Part shown: piece after piece, positions 16,226 to 24,018 of the stretch | Layout of the letters: every line of letters begins with the position of its first letter | Position numbering within the stretch: position 1 is the first letter of the stretch | From: CAZBJJ01 sp964492245 | GTDB taxonomy: Bacteria; Spirochaetota; Spirochaetia; Treponematales; Breznakiellaceae | Direction of reading: 5' to 3' | Assembly (NCBI GenBank): GCA_964492245.1 | Contig: CAZBJJ010000016.1 | Location: forward strand, 1-39,002 | DNA: 39,002 nt | Notes under the pieces: model-generated | What the model was told of the DNA's origin: nothing | The model's database searches: none | The model's input: the letters and a program-made list of their open reading frames with translations, nothing else | Translations under genes and position numbers: made by a program

Positions 16226-17269
16226 ATGAAAAAGCTCAAGATCTCGCGCATGCTCAATTTCGGAATAATTTCCGCCTTGTTTGGAGCAGGCCTTATGTTT
16301 TTTATCGCCTGTTCAGGTAAAAAAGCCCCACAGGTTTTACAGGACGCAGGTAAGGCCCCCCTTATTATCTGGACCTACGATTCCCTAGTCTCGCAGTGGG
16401 GACCGGCAGCCGCCATTGCCGAAAACTTTAAAACCGCTACCGGAAACGAGCTGAGCTTTGTCTCCCAGGGCGATGGAGGCCTGCTCTTAACCAAGGCGCT
16501 GGCCCAGGGCGAAAAAGCAGGTGTCGATATCATTATGGGCCTCAATAACGACATGCTCAACAAAGCCATCAATTCAAAGCTGTTTATGCCCTACCGGCCA
16601 AGGGGCGCAGAGAACCTGTACGATGGCCTGGCACTGGATGCCGAATTCCGGCTAGTTCCCTGGGACTGGGGAAGTTTTGCCTTTATTTTCGACAGCGAAT
16701 ATGGCGAGAAAGCCCCCGAAAGTCTTGAAGATCTCTGTAATCCAAGGTGGAAAAAGAAAATAATATTGATGGACCCCCGCACCTCGTCGCCCGGCCTGGG
16801 CTTTTTTTCCTGGGTTAAAGAGGTCTATGGCGAAGACTGGCAGGCCTATTGGAAACGCCTTATGCCATCAATTTTGACCATTGCCGACGGCTGGGACAGT
16901 GGCTATGGCATGTTTACGCGGGGCGAGGCCCCCCTTGTGCTTTCGTACAATACCAGCCCCGCCTATCATGTGGAATACGAAGACAGCGACCGGTTTAAAG
17001 CTCTTATTTTTAGCGATGGCCATGTGAATCAAATTGAATTTGCCGGTATTTTACACAGTTCCCCGCGCAAAGAGCTTGCCAAGAGCTTTATGGATTTTAT
17101 GCTCACCGAGGGCTTTCAGTCGACCATTCCCCTTGGGAACTGGATGTATCCGGTAGTGCCCATCGACCTGCCCGATTCATTTAAAACTGTTCCTCTTCCG
17201 CAGAGCAATCTGCCCTCTTCGGTGCCCACCAACGAAGAACTGGATGTCTGGGCGGCCCTGTTTGATTAA
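16226..17269 (+). CDS. thiB: Thiamine ABC transporter substrate-binding lipoprotein
   Basis: The 347-residue protein is a TbpA/ThiB-type periplasmic receptor for thiamine or its phosphates. It starts with a basic n-region, a hydrophobic stretch and a lipobox ending FIAC (Cys about residue 28), so it is a membrane-anchored lipoprotein. Family marks include LIIWTYDSLV at the mature N-terminus, SQGDGG, IIMGLNNDM and VPWDWGSFAF. The ATG at 16226 follows AAAGGATGG. It is the first gene after the TPP riboswitch, and thiP overlaps its 3' end. Confidence 0.94.
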   Translation: MKKLKISRMLNFGIISALFGAGLMFFIACSGKKAPQVLQDAGKAPLIIWTYDSLVSQWGPAAAIAENFKTATGNELSFVSQGDGGLLLTKALAQGEKAGVDIIMGLNNDMLNKAINSKLFMPYRPRGAENLYDGLALDAEFRLVPWDWGSFAFIFDSEYGEKAPESLEDLCNPRWKKKIILMDPRTSSPGLGFFSWVKEVYGEDWQAYWKRLMPSILTIADGWDSGYGMFTRGEAPLVLSYNTSPAYHVEYEDSDRFKALIFSDGHVNQIEFAGILHSSPRKELAKSFMDFMLTEGFQSTIPLGNWMYPVVPIDLPDSFKTVPLPQSNLPSSVPTNEELDVWAALFD

Positions 17270-18905
17270 AAAAACGCAATTAACTTGGCCCAGACTCTTG
17301 CTGGGCCTGCCGGCAGTCAGTGTTATTGGACTCTTGTTTTTACTGCCATATACCAAAACTCTTTTGAGCCCCCATCTCCTCCAGGTCTTGCGCCTGCCAA
17401 GGACCAATAGGATTCTTCTGTTCACCCTTTGGCAGGCCAGCCTTAGTACCCTGCTTTCCCTGGCAATTGGTATCCCAGCGGCCTGGTTTTTTCGCCGGGC
17501 CAGCGGTATATGGAAACATATTGGACGCAGCCTTGCGGCTGTTCCCTTTGCCATTCCCCCCATTCTGATGGTCCTTGGCTTTATTCTTTTTTTTGGCAAT
17601 GCCGGCCATTTAAATCGTTTAATTGCCCTTGTAAGTGGAAACCGTCTCGCGGGCATTCAAATCTTATATTCGCCAAAGGCAATTGTCCTTGCCCACGCCT
17701 TTTATAACTTTCCCCTTGTCCTGCTCTTAGTTGGCGATACCTTTACCAAAATTGAATATTCCCTTGCCAGTCGGGCCTACAGCCTGGGTGCATCGCCGTT
17801 TAAGGCCCTTTGGACGGTATTTTTACCCCTTTCCCTGCCCTCGCTGTTCTCTGCCAGCCTGCTTGTTTTTATCTATTGCTTTACTAGCTTTGCAATTGTC
17901 CTAGTACTCGGGGGTGGCCCAGGTTCAACCACCATTGCCGTAGAAATTTACCGATACGCCCGAATGTATTTAGAAGAAAACAGGGCCGTAGGATTGGCAA
18001 GCTTAGAAATAATAATCTGCCTTAGCGCCTATATTCTTTACAGTCTTAGCGAAAGAACTTCCCGCGCATTCAAACTGCCCCATGGCGAAAACCCCACGCA
18101 ACTGCGGGGGGAAAAATCGCCCCTCCCCCTTATTGCCCTGGCCCTTCTTTCTATTTTAATTCTTGGCCCCCTTCTGTCCATTCCCCTGGAAAGCTTTATC
18201 GACCGCAGCAGCCGCAGTGCAAGTATATTGGGTGGGAAGGCCTTTTTTTCGCTCAGAATATGGCGCCAAGCCTTTCCCACAATTGCCAAGGCGGCAATGC
18301 AGTCGCTCCAACTGGCCCTAATGTCCAGCCTCTTTGCCCTTTTAATTGGCATACCGGCAGTGGGTCTTTCCTGGATACAGGGCCTTTCCACAAAGACGGC
18401 TAGGGCCCTCGGCCTTTTTTGTCTTTTGCCCATTGTCTCTTCGGGCATTGTCCTTTCCCAGGCCTGGATACACTTATTTGGAACAGGGCGCAAAACCCCC
18501 CTGCCCATTATCGCTCTTTTGCAGGCCACAACGGCCCTCCCCTTTGTCTATCGGTCTATATTGAATGCAGTACAGAGTCTACCAGAGGGCCTAAAAATAC
18601 AGGGAGAAAGCCTTGGTGCCAGCCCCCCAAAGGCATTTTTCACCCTGGCCCTTCCAGCCGCCTTTACTGGCGTAAAAAATGCCTTTGGCATTGCAATGGC
18701 CATTTCTTTGGGCGAGCTGGGCTTTGTGCTTATGCTGGCCGACGAAACCTTTATAAGCCTGCCCATATATATCTACCGTGCCAGCGCAACCTATCACTAT
18801 GAAAACGCCTGTGCTGCCGGCAGTGTATTAATTTTACTCTGTGTTCTGGCCTTTGGCCTATCGCATCTCTCTTTACCAGGAGCCCGTAATGAAACTAATC
18901 ATTGA
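17244..18905 (+). CDS. thiP: Thiamine ABC transporter permease
   Basis: The 553-residue membrane protein has about twelve helices in two similar halves, each with a binding-protein-dependent permease loop (AYSLGASPFKALWTVFLP in the first half, GESLGASPPKAFFTLALP in the second) that docks the ATPase. This fused double permease is the normal ThiP form. The ATG at 17244 overlaps thiB by 26 nt; a TTG at 17262 is another possible start. It passes thiamine or its phosphates through the inner membrane together with ThiB and ThiQ. Confidence 0.93.
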   Translation: MSGRPCLIKKTQLTWPRLLLGLPAVSVIGLLFLLPYTKTLLSPHLLQVLRLPRTNRILLFTLWQASLSTLLSLAIGIPAAWFFRRASGIWKHIGRSLAAVPFAIPPILMVLGFILFFGNAGHLNRLIALVSGNRLAGIQILYSPKAIVLAHAFYNFPLVLLLVGDTFTKIEYSLASRAYSLGASPFKALWTVFLPLSLPSLFSASLLVFIYCFTSFAIVLVLGGGPGSTTIAVEIYRYARMYLEENRAVGLASLEIIICLSAYILYSLSERTSRAFKLPHGENPTQLRGEKSPLPLIALALLSILILGPLLSIPLESFIDRSSRSASILGGKAFFSLRIWRQAFPTIAKAAMQSLQLALMSSLFALLIGIPAVGLSWIQGLSTKTARALGLFCLLPIVSSGIVLSQAWIHLFGTGRKTPLPIIALLQATTALPFVYRSILNAVQSLPEGLKIQGESLGASPPKAFFTLALPAAFTGVKNAFGIAMAISLGELGFVLMLADETFISLPIYIYRASATYHYENACAAGSVLILLCVLAFGLSHLSLPGARNETNH

Positions 18906-19611
18906 AAACTTAAAAATAAGCTGGCCCAACTTTGTGCTGCGGGCGAACCTAGAGGTAGAGACAGGCAAAACCCTAGCACTGGCCGGTCCCTCTGGCTGCG
19001 GTAAGACCAGCCTGCTTCGAGCCATTGCCGGCTTTTTGCCTTTAGACAGCGGTAACATCCAGCTCGCCGGCCAGGATATAGGCAATCTACCACCTTGGAA
19101 GCGAAATATTTCCTATGTCTTTCAGGAGAGCAATTTATTTCCCCATTTGTCGGTGGCGGGAAATGTGGGCTATGGCCCTTTTATTAAGGGCTTAAAGAAA
19201 AATGAGCGGCGCGAACGCATTGCCTGGGCTCTTTCGCTGGTTAAAATGGAAGCTTTTTGGAAGCGCCGCAGTTACAGCCTTTCTGGCGGCGAACGCCAGC
19301 GGGTGGCCATTGCCCGAGCCCTCGCAAACAAGCCAGATCTTTTGCTATTGGATGAACCCTTTTCCAGTTTAGACCCCCCTCTGCGCAAGGAACTACAGGG
19401 CGCATTTTTAGAACTCGCCTCCTCGGTGGATGTTCCGATTATTTTTGTAAGCCACGATCGCCAAGAGGCAGCAAGAGTTGGTAAAAACATTGCAATTATG
19501 AAGGAGGGGGAAATAATTGAAATTGGACCAAGCGCAGAGATTTTTTCTGCCCCTCAAACCGCCTTTGCCGCACATTTTTTGGGCATATCGACCGAAAAGC
19601 CGACATTATAG
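18889..19611 (+). CDS. thiQ: Thiamine ABC transporter ATP-binding protein
   Basis: The 240-residue ATPase has Walker A GPSGCGKTS, Q-loop YVFQESN, signature LSGGERQRVAIARAL, Walker B LLLLDEPFSSLD and H-loop IFVSHDRQEA, all intact. The ATG at 18889 is chosen because AGGAG lies 7 nt upstream; an in-frame upstream ATG at 18841 has no such site and would extend deep into thiP. It overlaps thiP by 17 nt. No thiamine biosynthesis gene is in the operon, so it serves uptake and salvage. Confidence 0.92.
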   Translation: MKLIIENLKISWPNFVLRANLEVETGKTLALAGPSGCGKTSLLRAIAGFLPLDSGNIQLAGQDIGNLPPWKRNISYVFQESNLFPHLSVAGNVGYGPFIKGLKKNERRERIAWALSLVKMEAFWKRRSYSLSGGERQRVAIARALANKPDLLLLDEPFSSLDPPLRKELQGAFLELASSVDVPIIFVSHDRQEAARVGKNIAIMKEGEIIEIGPSAEIFSAPQTAFAAHFLGISTEKPTL

Positions 19612-19618
19612 AAAAATA

Positions 19619-19647
19619 TTTAAACTTTGGTTTTTTTCACGTATAAT
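19619..19647 (+). promoter_or_regulatory. Promoter of the sugar-binding-protein gene
   Basis: TTTAAA (19619-19624) and a perfect TATAAT (19642-19647) are separated by 17 nt. The start site would be near 19654, giving a leader of about 34 nt with AAGGAG before ATG 19688. Confidence 0.7.
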
Positions 19648-19687
19648 ATTGAAGAGCACCAATTAGTTTTTGCCTTAAGGAGTGTAT

Positions 19688-20881
19688 ATGCGGCATAAAA
19701 TTTTCCTGCCAGTATTACTTTTAGCCTGCCTCCCCCTTTTTACCCTGCATTCACAGGAAAAAATAACACTTCTTACCTATATGCATGCCAATAATTATGA
19801 GCAGCTCCTGCTTTTAATTGATGATTACAATAAAATACCCAGCAAGACCCCAGTGAGCGTGGAATATGTCCCCTTTGGCAACCTAAAAAAACAGCTATAT
19901 TTTAGAAATTCTACCGGCGACCTGCCCGATATGGTCATAGTAGATAACCCGGACAATGCCGCCCTGGCAGAGGAAGGCCTCCTTGCCGATATCAGTCTGT
20001 ACACCTCCAGTTGGCAGGACAGGGGGGCTTTTTATTATGGACCCTGGAACTCGGGCACCTATAAAGGCAGACAGTATGGAATTCCCGTTACATCCAACTG
20101 TTTAGCACTTTTTTACGATAAAAAAGCATTAAAAGAGGCGGGCCTAGCCGTCCCAGAGACCTGGGAAGAACTAAAGTCTGCAGCAAAAATACTGAGCACC
20201 AAGACAAGGTTCGGCTTTGCCAGCAGTTTTATCCGCACCGAAGAGGGAAGCTTTCATTTTTTACCTTGGCTTTTGTCGGCCGGTGGCGATATTTCCTCGA
20301 TAGATAGCCCCGCTGGCCACCGGACTTTAAACTTTTTATATTCGCTTGTACAAGATAACCTTATGAGCTTCGAAGCCATCCTGTGGAACCAGGACGATAC
20401 CATTCGCCAATTGGCCACCGGCAATGTAGCCATGATAATAAATGGCCCTTGGAATATTGGCCCCTTAAAAGAACAGGCCCCCGATTTGGACTTTGGCATA
20501 GCCAAAATACCCCATGAAAAACAATGGGCCTCGGTCTTAGGGGGCGAAAATATTGCCATTTTAAAAAATGGCCAAAAAGATGCAGCCTGGGACTTTATAT
20601 CTTGGTTTACTGCTAAAGAACAAGTCGATCGCTATACCAGTGCTACCGGCTATTTCCCTCCTAGAATGGATGTGGCCAAGGAAAGTGAACGCTGGAACAG
20701 CGATCCACTTTTAAAGGCCTTTGCCGACCAAATGGAATATGCAATGCCGCGCGGTCCCCACCCCCGATGGCCAGAGATATCGGAAATCCTTATCCGCACA
20801 GTGCACGAGGTTCTTTCGGGAAACAAGGGCGTAGACAGGGCCCTTAAAGATGCCCAAAGAGATATTTCCGCGATATATTAA
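19688..20881 (+). CDS. Orphan family-1 extracellular solute-binding protein
   Basis: The 397-residue protein is a sugar-type (MalE-like) ABC receptor. It has an N-terminal signal (MRHKIFLPVLLLACLPLF) that could be cut by signal peptidase II at LLLAC or by signal peptidase I after LHS; the lipobox is not ideal. Family marks include TGDLPDMVIVD, AMIINGPWNIG and the ALGGENIA-like VLGGENIAIL. ATG 19688 is preferred over GTG 19682 because AAGGAG lies 6 nt before it. There are no permease or ATPase genes next to it, which is unusual; it either uses a shared transporter or feeds the histidine kinase that follows. The ligand is probably a carbohydrate. Confidence 0.85.
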   Translation: MRHKIFLPVLLLACLPLFTLHSQEKITLLTYMHANNYEQLLLLIDDYNKIPSKTPVSVEYVPFGNLKKQLYFRNSTGDLPDMVIVDNPDNAALAEEGLLADISLYTSSWQDRGAFYYGPWNSGTYKGRQYGIPVTSNCLALFYDKKALKEAGLAVPETWEELKSAAKILSTKTRFGFASSFIRTEEGSFHFLPWLLSAGGDISSIDSPAGHRTLNFLYSLVQDNLMSFEAILWNQDDTIRQLATGNVAMIINGPWNIGPLKEQAPDLDFGIAKIPHEKQWASVLGGENIAILKNGQKDAAWDFISWFTAKEQVDRYTSATGYFPPRMDVAKESERWNSDPLLKAFADQMEYAMPRGPHPRWPEISEILIRTVHEVLSGNKGVDRALKDAQRDISAIY

Positions 20882-20896
20882 AAAGCATGGGAAACC

Positions 20897-20925
20897 TTAG
20901 CAAGGCTCTTAAATGGTGATACACT
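20897..20925 (+). promoter_or_regulatory. Promoter of the histidine kinase gene
   Basis: TTAGCA (20897-20902) and TACACT (20920-20925) are separated by 17 nt, and TG at 20917 makes an extended -10 (TGATACACT). The -10 box ends 7 nt before ATG 20933, so the transcript would start at or next to the start codon. Confidence 0.5.
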
Positions 20926-20932
20926 AAAAAAC

Positions 20933-22672
20933 ATGCGCACCGAAACAAGGTCCCTGCAAAGACATCTTATTCTCATGCTTTTTGCCCTACTCTTGGCCAT
21001 ATTTGCCTGGACCCTGACATTTCACATTCAAAATACAACTAAAACTGCACATATTAACTTCGACTTGCAACTTTCTTATTTAATTGACAATTGGCACAAT
21101 CTTTTACAGTCCACCTACCGCCTTTACGTTAGCGAGGCCAGTGCGCCCGAGGCCCTTGCCATTGGGCGCCGCCAACTGCAGGATGTGCACCAGAGCCTGG
21201 AAGAGGTAAATAAACTTACTAAGGATATAATAAAACCCAATACCAAGACCTACCAGGCAATGCAAGAGTTTTCCAATAGCTTAAAATTGAGTCTGGGCTA
21301 TATTAAAGAGCCCTGGGACAACCTCGAGACCTTTATTCAAAATATGGAAGAAAACAGGGAGGCTAGCATAGCCACTACCAGTTTGTACGATTACTTTCGG
21401 GGCATGGACAACAGAACCCTCGCCCCTGCCCTAAGTCTGCCCCTGGCCTGGATACGCCAAGATCTGCGCGAACTTGGCTATTCATTCAACGACCTCCTCG
21501 AAAACAAACTGCAACATATACGGATAGAAGCCCACGAGGGCCTTGAACGCCAGAAAAAGCGCAACCACAGCTTACAGACCCTCTTCCTTGGCCTGATAGT
21601 ATTGGCTATAATAATTTTTATTTTACGCATTGTCCTTATTGGTCGAATTTTAATTACCCTTATTGACCGCCAGACACGGGAATTGGACAAAACCCTAGAG
21701 CATTTGACCAATGTTCAGGATGAATTAGTTCGCAGCCAGACCCTGGCCAGTTTAGGGGAGCTTTCGGCGGGTATTTCGCACGAGCTCAATACACCACTAG
21801 GGGCAATTTATTCATCAATTGGCATTTTAGAACACGAGGTGCTCCCGACCGCCTTAAAGTTTGCCAGCGAATTTTTAGAAACCCCCGAAGAGGTGGATGC
21901 CCATGAATTTCTTATCGATCTTAGCCAAAGGGCGGTTGACCATACGGGCAAATTGAGCCGCAAAGATATTCAAGACCTGGCCGAAAGCTGGGAGGCCCAG
22001 GGGCTGAATGCCGACACCGCTTTTTTCGACCTATTTACCAGTGCATCCCTATACCCCATTGGCCAGAAGATTGCAAACTGGGAAATAAATCATCGACGCA
22101 ACCGAATTATAGAGGAAGCCCTGATATTTGCTCGCAGCATTGGCATTATTGCCGTGGCATCGGAAAAAGCGACATCGGTAATCAGGGCCCTTAGAAACCA
22201 AGTTAGCGGGCTTTCGAATGCCAATATCTCGCATATATTTGTAAGCGACAGTGTAGATCAGGCACTGACTCTTTTACAGACGCGCATTAAAAAATCGGTA
22301 GAAATTATTAAGCACTATGTGGATGCGCCAAAGGTCTTCGAAAAGGGCGGTCAGCTTTCGCAGGTCTGGCTCAATCTCCTGTCCAATTCCCTGGATGCCA
22401 TGGACAATGCGGGCAGCATAGAAATAAGAATCTTGCAGGTTACAGATATGGCCATCATTCAAATTATCGATTCTGGCAAGGGAATTGACCAAGAGAATCT
22501 GCCCCAAATTTTTACCCCTTGGTTTACCACACGAAAAAAAGGCCTGGGTTTAGGACTGCATATAACTAAAAACATAGTAGAAAGCCACGGTGGCAGCATC
22601 GAAGCCATTCAAATTGAGGGGAAAACCTGTATGCAGGTGAGCCTTCCCCTTGACCACAATCCCAATACCTGA
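20933..22672 (+). CDS. Membrane sensor histidine kinase
   Basis: The 579-residue protein has a transmembrane helix at about 11-31, an extracytoplasmic helical sensor region (about 32-213), a second membrane helix (about 214-243), a short coiled coil, then the phosphoacceptor box LGELSAGISHELNTPLG with His283, an N-box (NLLSNSLDAM, Asn near 485) and G boxes (DSGKGID, GLGLGLHI). About 200 residues lie between His283 and the N-box, roughly twice the usual distance, so an extra helical domain seems inserted in the dimerisation region. No response regulator gene is adjacent. The ATG has no Shine-Dalgarno sequence. The receptor gene just upstream suggests a sugar-related signal, but this is inference. 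Confidence 0.9.
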   Translation: MRTETRSLQRHLILMLFALLLAIFAWTLTFHIQNTTKTAHINFDLQLSYLIDNWHNLLQSTYRLYVSEASAPEALAIGRRQLQDVHQSLEEVNKLTKDIIKPNTKTYQAMQEFSNSLKLSLGYIKEPWDNLETFIQNMEENREASIATTSLYDYFRGMDNRTLAPALSLPLAWIRQDLRELGYSFNDLLENKLQHIRIEAHEGLERQKKRNHSLQTLFLGLIVLAIIIFILRIVLIGRILITLIDRQTRELDKTLEHLTNVQDELVRSQTLASLGELSAGISHELNTPLGAIYSSIGILEHEVLPTALKFASEFLETPEEVDAHEFLIDLSQRAVDHTGKLSRKDIQDLAESWEAQGLNADTAFFDLFTSASLYPIGQKIANWEINHRRNRIIEEALIFARSIGIIAVASEKATSVIRALRNQVSGLSNANISHIFVSDSVDQALTLLQTRIKKSVEIIKHYVDAPKVFEKGGQLSQVWLNLLSNSLDAMDNAGSIEIRILQVTDMAIIQIIDSGKGIDQENLPQIFTPWFTTRKKGLGLGLHITKNIVESHGGSIEAIQIEGKTCMQVSLPLDHNPNT

Positions 22673-22687
22673 GTAAGCTAGGTCAAG

Positions 22688-22844
22688 AGATTTTCTGGGT
22701 CGGGTGACAAACTTCTTGCCTTTTTATTGGGCAAACTGGTTTTATTCCCTACCGGCGGTTATAGCCCGCGACTTTCAATGCAAATTTGAAACTGAATCGG
22801 TGGAACTCCGATGCCGACGGTATAGTCCGGATGGAAGAAAATCT
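22688..22844 (+). promoter_or_regulatory. FMN riboswitch (RFN element)
   Basis: Conserved RFN parts are seen in order: GGGTCGGGTGA (22697-22707), ATTCCCTACCGGCGGT (about 22744-22759), AGCCCGCGA, ATCGGTGGAACTCCGAT, GCCGACGGTATAGTCCGGATG (split across 22813-22833). P1 is a perfect 9-bp helix, AGATTTTCT (22688-22696) with AGAAAATCT (22836-22844). Between GGGTG and TTCCC there are about 35 nt instead of a short loop, containing a small TTGCC/GGCAA hairpin. FMN binding should reduce expression of the riboflavin importer rfuABCD. Confidence 0.93.
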
Positions 22845-22874
22845 GGTGAAGTGCTGCCTATGCAGCTGATATAT

Positions 22875-22935
22875 TCTCCAGGACCTGCGATTATTTCTGC
22901 CGAGCCTTTGCTTGGCAATTATCTGTACCTGGAGA
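22875..22935 (+). promoter_or_regulatory. Shine-Dalgarno-sequestering helix of the FMN riboswitch
   Basis: TCTCCAGG (22875-22882) is perfectly complementary to CCTGGAGA (22928-22935), which includes the GGAG Shine-Dalgarno sequence of rfuA. A GCCGAGC/GCTTGGC hairpin sits inside the loop. No T-run follows, so regulation is probably translational. Confidence 0.65.
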
Positions 22936-22939
22936 TGTT

Positions 22940-24016
22940 ATGGAACACCCTACCTTTTATCGGCCGTCTGCGATAAAGACAGCTCTTATTTTATCCATTG
23001 TTTTTTTTAGCCTTTCTTTTTACAGTTGCTCTTCTAAACATTCAGGAAAAGATGCGAAGGAGAAAGCGGGCATTCGCCAAGTGCTGGTCTTTGTGCCGGG
23101 CACCATTGCAGGAAGCGCTGTCTACGAAATGTTAACAGATGGGGTTAAATCCCTAGCAGAAGAGCGCGAGGATATTGCCATTACTGTTATCGAGGCAGGA
23201 ACCGACCAAAGCACTTGGGAAAACCAACTTACTGCCTTAGCCGCCAGCGGAAAATACGAGCTCATCGTAAGCTCCAACCCCTCGCTGCCGGAAATTGCTG
23301 CCCTGGTTGCCGAAAAATTCCCCCAACAGCGCTTTATTTTAATGGATGGCGAACTCGAAGGGAACTCATCTATCCAGACCTTCCACTACGACCAACGGGA
23401 ACAGGCCTGGCTGGCCGGCTATTTAGCGGCCCTTGCCACAGTAGATGCGGGCAAGAGCACAAAAAACATTGCCCTTATTGCCGGCCAGGAATATCCTGCA
23501 ATGAATACAATAATTCTGCCCTGGTTCGAGCAAGGGGCCAAGGCGGTGGATAAAAACTTTAAGGTCGATTTTCGCATTGTTGGCAATTGGTACGATGCCA
23601 CCCGGGCACTGGAACTTGCCCACTCGGCAATTCGGGCAGGTAGNNNNNNNNNNCTTATGCCCATTGCCGGCGGCGCAAACCAGGGCGTACTACAGGCTGC
23701 CAGCGAAACAGGCAATAAGGTTATTTGGTTCGACAACGATGGCTTTGATAAAAAACCGGGCACCGTTATTGGCAGCTCAATGATATATCAGGCTAAGGCG
23801 GCGCGCGAACTGGTAAACAACTACCTCAATGGCTTTGCCTCCTTTGGCACCAGCCAGGTAGGGGCAATGTCCAGCGGCTATATAGATTTTTTACAGGACC
23901 ATCCCGTGTATCGCGAAAACCTGAGCGAAGAATCGCAACAAAAAATTGCCCAGGCGGTAACTTTTCTTAAAGCCGGAGGTTCCCTGGAAAATATTCAAGG
24001 GGCAATAGCAAAATAG
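22940..24016 (+). CDS. rfuA: Riboflavin ABC transporter receptor lipoprotein
   Basis: The protein (358 residues counting four unknown ones) is a BMP/PnrA/TmpC-type lipoprotein receptor. A signal peptide ends in a relaxed, spirochaete-like lipobox (SFYSC, Cys about residue 30). Family marks are VLVFVPGTIAGSAVYEM, MDGELEGNSS, MPIAGGANQGV and IWFDNDG. It heads rfuABCD, the riboflavin importer first described in Treponema pallidum, and the FMN riboswitch in front supports riboflavin rather than nucleosides as ligand. The ATG at 22940 follows CTGGAG by 5 nt. A run of ten Ns interrupts codons near residue 235; the frame resumes correctly after it. Confidence 0.9.
   Translation: MEHPTFYRPSAIKTALILSIVFFSLSFYSCSSKHSGKDAKEKAGIRQVLVFVPGTIAGSAVYEMLTDGVKSLAEEREDIAITVIEAGTDQSTWENQLTALAASGKYELIVSSNPSLPEIAALVAEKFPQQRFILMDGELEGNSSIQTFHYDQREQAWLAGYLAALATVDAGKSTKNIALIAGQEYPAMNTIILPWFEQGAKAVDKNFKVDFRIVGNWYDATRALELAHSAIRAGXXXXLMPIAGGANQGVLQAASETGNKVIWFDNDGFDKKPGTVIGSSMIYQAKAARELVNNYLNGFASFGTSQVGAMSSGYIDFLQDHPVYRENLSEESQQKIAQAVTFLKAGGSLENIQGAIAK
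23644..23653. other. Assembly gap (10 N)
   Basis: Ten undetermined bases lie inside rfuA, between AIRAG and LMPIAGGANQG. Related receptors have only a few residues here, so the true gap is probably close to the stated length, and the reading frame is kept. Confidence 0.95.
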
Positions 24017-24018
24017 CC

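Noticed and set aside
22704..22976. A 90-codon open frame in front of rfuA
   Set aside because: It lies over the FMN riboswitch and its expression platform; the conserved RNA motifs explain the sequence, and no Shine-Dalgarno site supports it.
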